From: Paenibacillus glycanilyticus NBRC 16618
GTDB taxonomy: Bacteria > Bacillota > Bacilli > Paenibacillales > Paenibacillaceae
Assembly: GCF_004000805.1 (NCBI RefSeq)
Contig: NZ_BILY01000013.1
Coordinates: 1-64,000, forward strand
DNA: 64,000 nucleotides
Direction: 5' to 3'
In this document: one piece after another, positions 22,849-30,548 of the stretch
How the letters are laid out: every line of letters starts with the position of its first letter
Numbering within the stretch: position 1 is the first letter of the stretch
The notes under the pieces: model-generated
What the model was told of the DNA's origin: nothing
Database searches by the model: none
The model's input: the letters and a program-made list of their open reading frames with translations, nothing else
Translations under genes and position numbers: made by a program

Positions 22849-24243
22849 TTATGCATGAATCCGGAAGACATGCGCGATTGGCGCTTCCTTCGCGGAGCGC
22901 TCCGTTTCCGGCAGACGAATGGCAATCCCGCTTTCGGTACGGCGATAGGCAAGCCGCTCCTCTCCGCCGACCAGATCGATGCTTCCGGCCTCTCCGTTCC
23001 AAGGAATAACAGTCTCCTCCGGTACTTGCTCGTTTGCGTCCTTGTACAGGTAAAACGCATAGACGACGCCGTTTTTCTGAGTAAAGCATGTATTCCCCTC
23101 CGAATACGGCTCGCAGACCCGAGTGCCATAGATCGCTTCACCGTAAACGTTCAGCCATTTTCCCATTCCTTTCATGCGGGCGATCGCTGTCTCGGGCAAT
23201 CTGCCATCCGGCTGAGGGCCGATGTTAAGCGCCAGGTTGCCGCCTTTTGCCACAATTTCGATGAGCAGCTGGATAAGCTGACGCACCGATTTGTAACGGT
23301 CCTCGTAACGGAAAGAAAACGACGTCCCCATCGTAATGCAGCTCTCCCACGGCACATGCAGCGCCCGTTCCGGCAGCGTCTGCTCCGGCGTGATCAGGTT
23401 CTCGTAAGGTCCTCCGACGGTCCGGTCCGCCGAGAGCAGCCAAGGCTGGATTTCTCGCGCCTTCTCGACCACTTCTCCCAGCCGGATATTTTGTTTGCGG
23501 TAATCGTTCACCCAGCCGGCGTCCAGCCACAGCACGTCTATCCGGCCGTAATTCGTCATCAGCTCCATAATCTGCTCATGCGTAAATTGAACGAATTTCT
23601 CCCACAGCCACGGGTATTCCGTAGGATCGTAACTCGGTCCTCTGGATGTCTTCGTATCCGGCCGTATTCCCGGCGTCCAATAATAGGGAGAATGCCAATC
23701 CGCTTTGGAGAAATAGGCGGAGATGCCAAGCCCCTTGTCCCGGAACGAGTTGAACAGGTGCTTCACGATATCCGCGTGCTTATGGGTATGGAACGGACAT
23801 TCTTGTCCCGTAATGCGATATTCGGTCGTGCGCGTATCCCACATGCAGAACCCGTCATGATGCTTGGTGGTGAAATTCAAATATTTGAAGCCGTTCTCCG
23901 CCGCAAGCTCGGCCCACAGCTCGGGCTGGAAACGAAGCGGATTAAACGTCTTGTTCAAGGCAAAATATTGCCGCTTCAGCTCTTCCGAATCGATATCCCA
24001 GTCGATACCGTCCCGGGACCAATCCCCGTCCTCGTCGCTCAAAGCCCATGATTCAACCAGGCCCAGCTGGGAGTAAGGCCCCCAGTGCATCATCAAGCCA
24101 AGCTTCTGATCCTTGAACCACTCGAGCCGCTCGAGCAGCAGGGGATCCTCCGGCTTCACCCAGCTCTCCTCGCTGCTGTAGTTATGTACCCCTTGCTCGA
24201 CTGCTTCTTCCGATTCCGCAATTGCCTGTTCCTTCTCACTCAT
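22849..24243 (-). CDS. GH29 alpha-L-fucosidase 2
   Basis: A 464-residue GH29 enzyme, first gene of the six-gene operon. Features: LGLMMHWGPYSQLG, NFTTKHHDGFCMWDT, and nucleophile D241 in IDVLWLDAGW. An N-terminal extension of about 35 acidic residues precedes the barrel and is absent from fucosidase 1. No signal peptide, so a cytoplasmic enzyme. The ATG has a strong AGGAGG upstream. Transcription starts from a -10 box at 24290-24295 shared with the divergent AraC-type regulator, which probably controls it. Confidence 0.9.
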   Translation of the reverse strand: MSEKEQAIAESEEAVEQGVHNYSSEESWVKPEDPLLLERLEWFKDQKLGLMMHWGPYSQLGLVESWALSDEDGDWSRDGIDWDIDSEELKRQYFALNKTFNPLRFQPELWAELAAENGFKYLNFTTKHHDGFCMWDTRTTEYRITGQECPFHTHKHADIVKHLFNSFRDKGLGISAYFSKADWHSPYYWTPGIRPDTKTSRGPSYDPTEYPWLWEKFVQFTHEQIMELMTNYGRIDVLWLDAGWVNDYRKQNIRLGEVVEKAREIQPWLLSADRTVGGPYENLITPEQTLPERALHVPWESCITMGTSFSFRYEDRYKSVRQLIQLLIEIVAKGGNLALNIGPQPDGRLPETAIARMKGMGKWLNVYGEAIYGTRVCEPYSEGNTCFTQKNGVVYAFYLYKDANEQVPEETVIPWNGEAGSIDLVGGEERLAYRRTESGIAIRLPETERSAKEAPIAHVFRIHA

Positions 24244-24288
24244 CCTAATTCCTCCTAAAAAACCATTCTTTCAATCCGATTAACGTTG

Positions 24289-24295
24289 TATAATA
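24289..24295. promoter_or_regulatory. Shared back-to-back -10 boxes of the fucosidase operon and its regulator
   Basis: TATAAT reads rightward at 24289-24294 and TATTAT leftward at 24290-24295. Rightward, TTCTTT lies 17 bp upstream; leftward, CTTAAA lies 17 bp upstream. Both -35 boxes are weak, as expected for activator-dependent promoters, and both polymerases would compete for the same place. Confidence 0.6.
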
Positions 24296-24361
24296 GATTT
24301 AATTTTCAGATATTTAAGATTTGTAAAAGAGATAGATAACCGTTGTCAGGGGGCGTACCAT

Positions 24362-26620
24362 TTGAACCGGAACTATTTCAAGTCCAAGCTTTTTCTGAAA
24401 TACACTTGGTCCTATTTATTCATCTTGTTGATTCCTTTGATTTTTACGTCGATCTTTATTTATGAAAACGCATCGCACCGCCTTCGTTCCGAAATCGAAC
24501 GCTCCCATCTCGACCAGCTGACGCAAGCCGAAACGATCATCGACGGTCGAATGAAGGAACTAAGCGAGATTGCGGTCCGCATCTCGTACGACCACAGGCT
24601 TGCCTCTTACCTCGTGCACGATCCGATTCATAGCGGAGAAGCCATTGAAGCCCTTGACCAATACAAAGCGACAAGCTCGATCATCGGGGAGCTGTACTTG
24701 TATTTCCACAAGGACGACCGCATTTATTCCAGTGAAGGGATGAACCATTTCGACGTATTCACGAGCAATCTTCTGTTCCAGAATTGGAATAAAGACGCGG
24801 TATACCAGGATTTAAACGACGTCAAATTCCCGACAATGCGGCCTGCCGATATGGCAAGCAACTCTTCCGGCCGGAAACAATCGATGCTCGCCTATCTGAT
24901 TCCGATCAAACCTAATAATCCGAATCCATACGGAACGGTTATGTATTTGATCCAGAAATCCGAGCTGACGAGCCTCATCGATTCCATTCTGGGCAATTAT
25001 CAGGGCCAGTCGTATATTCTCGATAACCAAGGCCAAATTCTGGTGGACAACCTCCAAGGCGAGACGTTATCGGATACGGACACCCGTTCTTTGTTCGGTC
25101 ATTTGACCCCGGGTATTCAAAAGCATGTTCTAAACGGCAAGGAGCATTCGATCGTCTCCGTCCAATCGCCGGTCAACGGCTGGACCTACGTGACCATCAT
25201 GCCAAGCGAGCAATTCTTCAGCAGTGTCCTGCATGTTCGCAGCTTTATCATTATGCTGCTCATCTTTGTTGTGGCCGCCGGAGCGGCAATCGCGCTGCTC
25301 TTGGCCCGCATGCAATACCAGCCGATTTCCACGCTGGTTGAGTTCGCTGCCTCCAAGAGCTGCAAGCCTCTGAGCCGTCCCGGCGAGTCCCGCAACGAAT
25401 TGGACCGAATTCGGACAACGCTGCTGGAATACAGTGCCCGGGTCGATCTGCAAGAGCCGTTCGCCCGCCATCATCTGCTCTCCATGCTGCTCCGGTTCGG
25501 CAGCTCGCGGATTCTGACGCCGGAGTTAAGAGAGGCGCTGGACCTCCGATTCGACCGCTCGCTTCACTTCGTCATGGTGATTGGCTGGATTAGCAGCGAA
25601 AAAAACGGCGTATTGGAGCATCAGCAGATACTCGATCTGTTAACGCATATGGAGTTCCCGAATCTGAACAGCCACGGGTACGGCGTCGAGCTTTCCCAAT
25701 TAGGCCAGATCGGCGTCCTGGTCAGCTTCGATCCGGATGAAGCTGCCGGCGAATTCGAACACAAGCAGCTTATCGTTGAAGCTTTGCGCAGTCATTTGAC
25801 GGACTCTTGCCAGATTCAGCCGGTCATCGGCGTCGGCACGAGCTATTCCGGTCCGGAGGGGCTGAATCAAAGCTATATCGAAGCCTGTTCCGCCTACGAC
25901 CTGCGAGTATCATCGAGCGCCGGATCGGTGAATTATTTCGAGAAACAATCGGTTGCGACGGAGCAAACCTTCTGGATACCGAACAACACATTGTTAAAGC
26001 TCTCCCAGAGCTTAAAGCAAGGCAGCTTCGAAGTAGCTTCGCAAATGATCCAGTCGGCCATCCTGAGCCTGCGGCAGTCCGAGCAGTCCACGCTGCTCAT
26101 CCGCTGCATCGGCATCGATCTGTTGAATACCATTCTGAAGACCGCCTCCGAACTCGAGAACCAGCGGCTGATTCAAGAAATTGCGCCGCAGATGATCTCG
26201 GGCCAATCGCTGGACGAGCTGGAGCGCAATCTCCTTCATTTGGCTTCCCGGCTATGCGAGCAGGTGGAGCAGGCCAATCAGAAGGAAGAACAATCGCTTA
26301 CCGACCGGATGATCGCTTACATCGAAGAACATTTTGCGGACAATGCCCTTAGCCTCGAGACGGTCGCTTCCGAATTCAGCCTGTCGCCGTCCCACGTCAG
26401 CCGCTCCTTCAAGGAGAAGATGGGCGTGAACTTCGTCCAATACATCTGGCAGAAAAGGCTGGAAGAAGTGATGCACCAGTTGAAGACGACGGACGATTCT
26501 CTCAAAGACATCATTGTCCGGGTCGGCTACGTGGACGCGCCTAACTTCATCCGCAAATTCAAGAAGGAGACCGGCTACACGCCGGGGCAATACCGCAAAA
26601 TGTTCGCGTACGTCCAATAG
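24362..26620 (+). CDS. Membrane-bound AraC-type regulator with extracellular sensor
   Basis: A 752-residue one-component regulator: a membrane helix (about 12-33), an extracellular Cache-like sensor (35-285), a second helix (290-312), a poorly conserved cytoplasmic middle part, and a C-terminal AraC DNA-binding domain (about 645-745: LSLETVASEFSLSPSHVSRS; IIVRVGYVDAPNFIRKFK). Such proteins sense extracellular sugars directly and activate adjacent sugar operons. The start is a TTG following AGGGGG at 8 bases. It sits between the divergent fucosidase operon and the convergent ABC transporter operon, which are its likely targets. Confidence 0.87.
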   Translation: MNRNYFKSKLFLKYTWSYLFILLIPLIFTSIFIYENASHRLRSEIERSHLDQLTQAETIIDGRMKELSEIAVRISYDHRLASYLVHDPIHSGEAIEALDQYKATSSIIGELYLYFHKDDRIYSSEGMNHFDVFTSNLLFQNWNKDAVYQDLNDVKFPTMRPADMASNSSGRKQSMLAYLIPIKPNNPNPYGTVMYLIQKSELTSLIDSILGNYQGQSYILDNQGQILVDNLQGETLSDTDTRSLFGHLTPGIQKHVLNGKEHSIVSVQSPVNGWTYVTIMPSEQFFSSVLHVRSFIIMLLIFVVAAGAAIALLLARMQYQPISTLVEFAASKSCKPLSRPGESRNELDRIRTTLLEYSARVDLQEPFARHHLLSMLLRFGSSRILTPELREALDLRFDRSLHFVMVIGWISSEKNGVLEHQQILDLLTHMEFPNLNSHGYGVELSQLGQIGVLVSFDPDEAAGEFEHKQLIVEALRSHLTDSCQIQPVIGVGTSYSGPEGLNQSYIEACSAYDLRVSSSAGSVNYFEKQSVATEQTFWIPNNTLLKLSQSLKQGSFEVASQMIQSAILSLRQSEQSTLLIRCIGIDLLNTILKTASELENQRLIQEIAPQMISGQSLDELERNLLHLASRLCEQVEQANQKEEQSLTDRMIAYIEEHFADNALSLETVASEFSLSPSHVSRSFKEKMGVNFVQYIWQKRLEEVMHQLKTTDDSLKDIIVRVGYVDAPNFIRKFKKETGYTPGQYRKMFAYVQ

Positions 26621-26628
26621 AATCAACC

Positions 26629-26650
26629 GCCAACGACCGGGGTCGTTGGC
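26629..26650. terminator. Hairpin between convergent regulator and binding-protein genes
   Basis: GCCAACGAC cggg GTCGTTGGC, a perfect 9-bp stem. The flanking T/A tracts are short, so strength is uncertain. Confidence 0.6.
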
Positions 26651-26659
26651 TTATTCCCG

Positions 26660-28297
26660 TTACTTGCCCGACTTCCAGCGGTCGTACGCGCCTTGGTATA
26701 CTTCCGCTATACGGTCTCCGCCCATTTTTTTAACCTGCGCCAGATACTTGTCCCAGCCCGACATCGGCTCTTGTCCTGTTACGAACTTCGCTTCCATCTG
26801 CTGAACGTAAGTGTCCAGATCGGACAGCAAGGACGTAATTTCGCTTTGCTCGTCATTGGTCAGATAGACGTTAGGGAACGGAGCCTTGCCGATTGGCTTC
26901 AGCTTTTCTTCGCTTTCCTTTTGAATCCAATTATCGAATTCGGTCGTAAGACCATTCGTTAGTTCGTTAATTTTGATACCCGGCGTTAAGATCCCGAAGT
27001 TTGGCGTAAGCGTGCCGCGGAAATCTTCGCGATCCTGGCCGTTCGGAAGCTCGACCCATTCCTTCTCGTGCGTATCCTTGTTCTTGTACTTCCAGAGCAT
27101 GCCTTCAGGTCCTTGGTTCATAAGCGTTGCGCCTTCGTAGCTGTATTGATAGTCAACCCAGCGCATGGTCGCCTCCGGATTCGGATCCTTGCTCGTAATG
27201 GCAAACGTTCCGTTCGCGGAGATGCCCGGATGCATGCCATAGACCGGCGTTCCCGCGATTTCGCTGCTGACCGGCGTCATAAGCGGATTATCCCCGCTAG
27301 GCTCGCCTCCAAGCGTGAAGTAAGGGAAATAGTCGTTAAACAAGGCGATCTGGTTATTCTGGCCTTTCGCTTTTTTCTGGTCGGAGGTTTGCGAGAAGGT
27401 CTCGTGATCCAGCAGGTTCTCGTTCCACAAACGATTCATGAACGTCAGGTAACCCTTATAGCCTTCCTCTTGCGGCGAATAGTGAACCTTGCCATCCTTA
27501 TCGGCATAGATCGTCTCGTCATACATGCCCCAGAATCCAAAGAAGAACATGCGCAGATCGTCCAGCTTCACGGAAGTGAGCGGGATTTCGTCCTTCTTCC
27601 CGTTCCCGTTCGGATCCTCGTCCCTCACCCGCTTCAGAAAGCTGTACAGCTCCTCCGTCGTCTTCGGCAGTTCCGTTACGTTTAACGCCTTGAGGAATTT
27701 GCCGTTGTACCACATCGGACTGCGGTACCAGATCGCCGACAGATCGATATACGGAAGAGCATACATATGTCCGTCAGGCGTCGTAAACGATTTGCGGATG
27801 TCCGGATGCTCGTCGAAAATTTTCTTGAGATTCGGCGCGTAGCCCTCGTCAATATACTTCTCGAGCGGAATAAGCACGCCTTGGGTTCCGTACGTCACCT
27901 GTTCAGCCGGCGTCAAATCCGGAGCGTAGAGGACATCCGGCAGGTCTCCGCTCGCGAATACGAGGTTCTTCTTCGTGGAGAAGCTGTCCAGCGGCGTCAA
28001 TTGATAGGTGAACTTGATATTCGTCAGCTTTTCCATTTCCTTTAACGCCGGCATGGTGTTCCAGTCTGCTTTGCCCACGTCCTGCGACATCATCTTAAGA
28101 GTGATTGGCTTGTCTACGATAGGAAAGCCGTCTTTTTTTACGCCGCTATCGGTAGAAGCCTCGGGTGAAGAAGAATTTGCAGAAGAGGATGGCGAAGCGG
28201 AATTGTTGTTCTCGCCCGAAGAACTGCAGGCAGCCAGCATGCTGGCTAACATGGTAACGCTGAGAATAACGGATGATGCCCTGGAAATCCTGTTCAT
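26660..28297 (-). CDS. Lpl-type extracellular sugar-binding lipoprotein
   Basis: A 545-residue solute-binding lipoprotein with signal peptide and lipobox LAAC (C24), then a Ser/Asn-rich linker. The mature part has the family-typical TYGTQGVLIPLEKYID and the C-terminal YLAQVKKMGGDRIAEV. It belongs to the LplA-like group that binds complex oligosaccharides with a length near 550. It is the third gene of the permease-permease-binding protein operon, an order reversed from many sugar operons. The ATG at 28297 follows GGGAG at 10 bases. No ATPase gene is present, so a shared MsmX-type ATPase must energise transport (inference). Confidence 0.88.
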   Translation of the reverse strand: MNRISRASSVILSVTMLASMLAACSSSGENNNSASPSSSANSSSPEASTDSGVKKDGFPIVDKPITLKMMSQDVGKADWNTMPALKEMEKLTNIKFTYQLTPLDSFSTKKNLVFASGDLPDVLYAPDLTPAEQVTYGTQGVLIPLEKYIDEGYAPNLKKIFDEHPDIRKSFTTPDGHMYALPYIDLSAIWYRSPMWYNGKFLKALNVTELPKTTEELYSFLKRVRDEDPNGNGKKDEIPLTSVKLDDLRMFFFGFWGMYDETIYADKDGKVHYSPQEEGYKGYLTFMNRLWNENLLDHETFSQTSDQKKAKGQNNQIALFNDYFPYFTLGGEPSGDNPLMTPVSSEIAGTPVYGMHPGISANGTFAITSKDPNPEATMRWVDYQYSYEGATLMNQGPEGMLWKYKNKDTHEKEWVELPNGQDREDFRGTLTPNFGILTPGIKINELTNGLTTEFDNWIQKESEEKLKPIGKAPFPNVYLTNDEQSEITSLLSDLDTYVQQMEAKFVTGQEPMSGWDKYLAQVKKMGGDRIAEVYQGAYDRWKSGK

Positions 28298-28339
28298 GCA
28301 ATACACACTCCCTTTTATTAGTTGATTGATATGGGAAGA

Positions 28340-29248
28340 TCAGCCCTTAACGGAACCGATCATTACACCCTGAACGAAATAACGCTGCAAGAATGGATAA
28401 ATCACGATAACCGGAATGGTAGCGACGATAATAACGGCATATTTGACGAGCGCCGCAATCTCCGCCTTGCTGTTCATGGCCGTTGCCGAAGAGATGTCGA
28501 TCGCGCCTCCCCCTTGCGCTCCCATCTCCTGAAGAACCAGGATTTGACGCAAGACAAGCTGCAGCGGATACTTTCCGGCCTCGTTCAGATAAATCAGCGC
28601 CGAGAAATAACTGTTCCAGTTGCCTACCCCGTAAAACAACGCCATTACGGCGATGATCGGCAGCGAGAGCGGCAGTATGATTCTGAAAAACAGCCGCATA
28701 TTCGAGCAGCCGTCAATCTGCGCGGCTTCCTGCAGCTCCTTCGGAATGGAGCTTTGAAAAAAGGTGCGGGATACGATTATATTCCAGATGGACGCGGCGG
28801 ACGGAAGAACGATCGCCCACATCGAATTCATCATGCCTAGTTCCTTCACGAGGAGATAAGTTGGGATCAGACCGCCGCTGAAGAACATGGTAACCATAAA
28901 CATGCCCATGAAGAAGTTTCTCCCGACGAAATCTCTGCGGCTTAGCGCGTAAGCTGCGGGCAGCGTCACGAACAAGTTGATCGCCGTCCCAACTACCGTA
29001 TAGATGATGGTATTTTCGTAGCCAATCCAGATATTGGTGTTCTTGAACACCATCTTGTAGCCTTCTAACGTAATGCCTTTCGGCCACAGCCACATCTCTC
29101 CCGAAGCTACGGCCTTCGGATCGCTGATGGATGCGCTGATCATATACACCAGCGGATAGAAAACGATCAGAAAGGCGAGAAAAACGTACAAGTAATTGCA
29201 AGCGAGAAATAGTTTATCGCCCCTGCTCTCTTTAATGCCATGGAACAT
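28340..29248 (-). CDS. Sugar ABC transporter permease (LplC-like)
   Basis: A 302-residue inner-membrane permease with six predicted helices and the conserved cytoplasmic loop LQEAAQIDGCSNMRLFFRIILP that docks the ATPase. The C-terminus ends FVQGVMIGSVKG, the usual LplC/YtcP ending. The ATG at 29248 follows AAGGAGG and is chosen over an in-frame start at 29317 inside the upstream gene. It lies 34 bases after the partner permease. Confidence 0.9.
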   Translation of the reverse strand: MFHGIKESRGDKLFLACNYLYVFLAFLIVFYPLVYMISASISDPKAVASGEMWLWPKGITLEGYKMVFKNTNIWIGYENTIIYTVVGTAINLFVTLPAAYALSRRDFVGRNFFMGMFMVTMFFSGGLIPTYLLVKELGMMNSMWAIVLPSAASIWNIIVSRTFFQSSIPKELQEAAQIDGCSNMRLFFRIILPLSLPIIAVMALFYGVGNWNSYFSALIYLNEAGKYPLQLVLRQILVLQEMGAQGGGAIDISSATAMNSKAEIAALVKYAVIIVATIPVIVIYPFLQRYFVQGVMIGSVKG

Positions 29249-29282
29249 GCGTCTCCAGCCTCCTTCTTCGTAAGCTTTCACT

Positions 29283-30245
29283 TTACCACAAGCTGTTCTC
29301 GCTCGTCCTGCGAACAATCTGATTTACGGCTATCAGCAGAATGGCGTTTATGACGGAATTAAACAGGCCAACCGCTGCCGAGAAGCTGTATTGGGCATTC
29401 TCCAGACCGGAACGGTAGACGAAGGTAGCGATGACGTCGGAAGACTCCATATTAAGCGGATTCTGGAGCAGCAGGATCTTTTCGAACCCAACCCCGAACA
29501 AGCTCCCCATGTTCAAAATAAGCAAAATGGTCATCGTCGGAACCAAGACGGGTATATTAATGTGGCGAATGCGCTGGAACCGCGAAGCCCCGTCGATAAT
29601 TGCTGCTTCATGAAGCCCGGGATCCACGCCGGATAAGGCGGCCAGATAAATGATCGTCCCCCAGCCCGCGCTCTGCCACACATTCGAGAATACGTACATT
29701 GTCTTGAACCATTTGGGATCGGTAAGAAATTCCGGCGTGCCAAAGCCAAGCCATTGAATGACATGAACCAGAATTCCGGTAGACGGCGACAGGAAGGATA
29801 TGATCATCCCGGCCATGACGACAACCGATATAAAGTGAGGTGCGTAGGTGACCGTCTGGGCCATCTTTTTGAAAAAGCCGTTGCGTACTTCATTAAAGGC
29901 CAGCGCCAGTATGATCGGAATCGGAAAGCCAATCGCTAGATCATAGAGACTGACGCTCAGCGTATTCCAGATCAAGTCCCAGAAATAATAGGAATGGAAG
30001 AACCGGTCAAAATGGTCCAGTCCAACCCAAGGACTTCCCATTATTCCTTTGGTCGGGATAAACGATTTGAACGCGATCTGGACGCCGTACATCGGCAGGT
30101 AACAAAAGATAAGAAAGTAGAAAAAAGCCGGTGCAACAAAAAGGTACAATTCCCAGTTCTGCACGATCCTTCTTCCGAGCCGCTTGGTCGAAGTCCCGGA
30201 TCGTAGCGCCATGCTGCCCGTTGCGGCAGCCTTCGAATCTTGCAT
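29283..30245 (-). CDS. Sugar ABC transporter permease (LplB-like)
   Basis: A 320-residue permease, first gene of the transporter operon. Six helices, EAA loop LHEAAIIDGASRFQRIRHIN, N-terminal LYLFVAPAFFYFLIFCYLPM. The ATG at 30245 follows AGAGGTG. The upstream region contains paired direct repeats that could bind a regulator. Confidence 0.9.
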   Translation of the reverse strand: MQDSKAAATGSMALRSGTSTKRLGRRIVQNWELYLFVAPAFFYFLIFCYLPMYGVQIAFKSFIPTKGIMGSPWVGLDHFDRFFHSYYFWDLIWNTLSVSLYDLAIGFPIPIILALAFNEVRNGFFKKMAQTVTYAPHFISVVVMAGMIISFLSPSTGILVHVIQWLGFGTPEFLTDPKWFKTMYVFSNVWQSAGWGTIIYLAALSGVDPGLHEAAIIDGASRFQRIRHINIPVLVPTMTILLILNMGSLFGVGFEKILLLQNPLNMESSDVIATFVYRSGLENAQYSFSAAVGLFNSVINAILLIAVNQIVRRTSENSLW

Positions 30246-30297
30246 CGGATCACCTCTTCCAAATAGGTTCAAGTGCTCTCGCCGCGAAGGAACGTTT

Positions 30298-30480
30298 GCT
30301 TGTCCTTGTCAGCGCTTACTTCCGAGGATAGAGCATGGAGTCGGCCAACGTAAATATGTCGTTTTCGTGAACGTGAAAAGCACCACCCGGCAAGGCCGTA
30401 GCGATGATGACAATCTCTACAGACAATCGGACAATATGTTGTTTTCGCAGCGGGATTAGGCGCCCAGCCTGTCCTTGTCA
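30298..30480 (-). promoter_or_regulatory. Control region of the ABC operon with two pairs of direct repeats
   Basis: GCTTGTCCTTGTCA-type boxes at 30298-30311 and 30467-30480 (13 of 14 identical) and AATATGTCGTTTTCG-type boxes at 30353-30367 and 30433-30447 (14 of 15). All have the same orientation. A minus-strand TTGACA falls within the 30467 box region, with a weak TAATCC 17 bp on. The rest of the 30246-30548 gap holds the rhamnosidase terminator. Confidence 0.5.
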
Positions 30481-30515
30481 AAATTGACATATTCGAATCT
30501 ATCCGAAGACAAAGA

Positions 30516-30543
30516 AAAGCCGGGTCAACAAGGACCCGGCTTT
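30516..30543 (-). terminator. Terminator of the GH78 gene
   Basis: AAAGCCGGGTC aacaag GACCCGGCTTT, perfect 11-bp arms just after the stop at 30549. Confidence 0.85.
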
Positions 30544-30548
30544 CCCTA

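Noticed and set aside
22855-24051. Long open frame (398 codons) opposite fucosidase 2
   Set aside because: Antisense shadow of a GH29 gene with catalytic motifs; its translation is Arg/Leu/His-rich with no recognisable domain.
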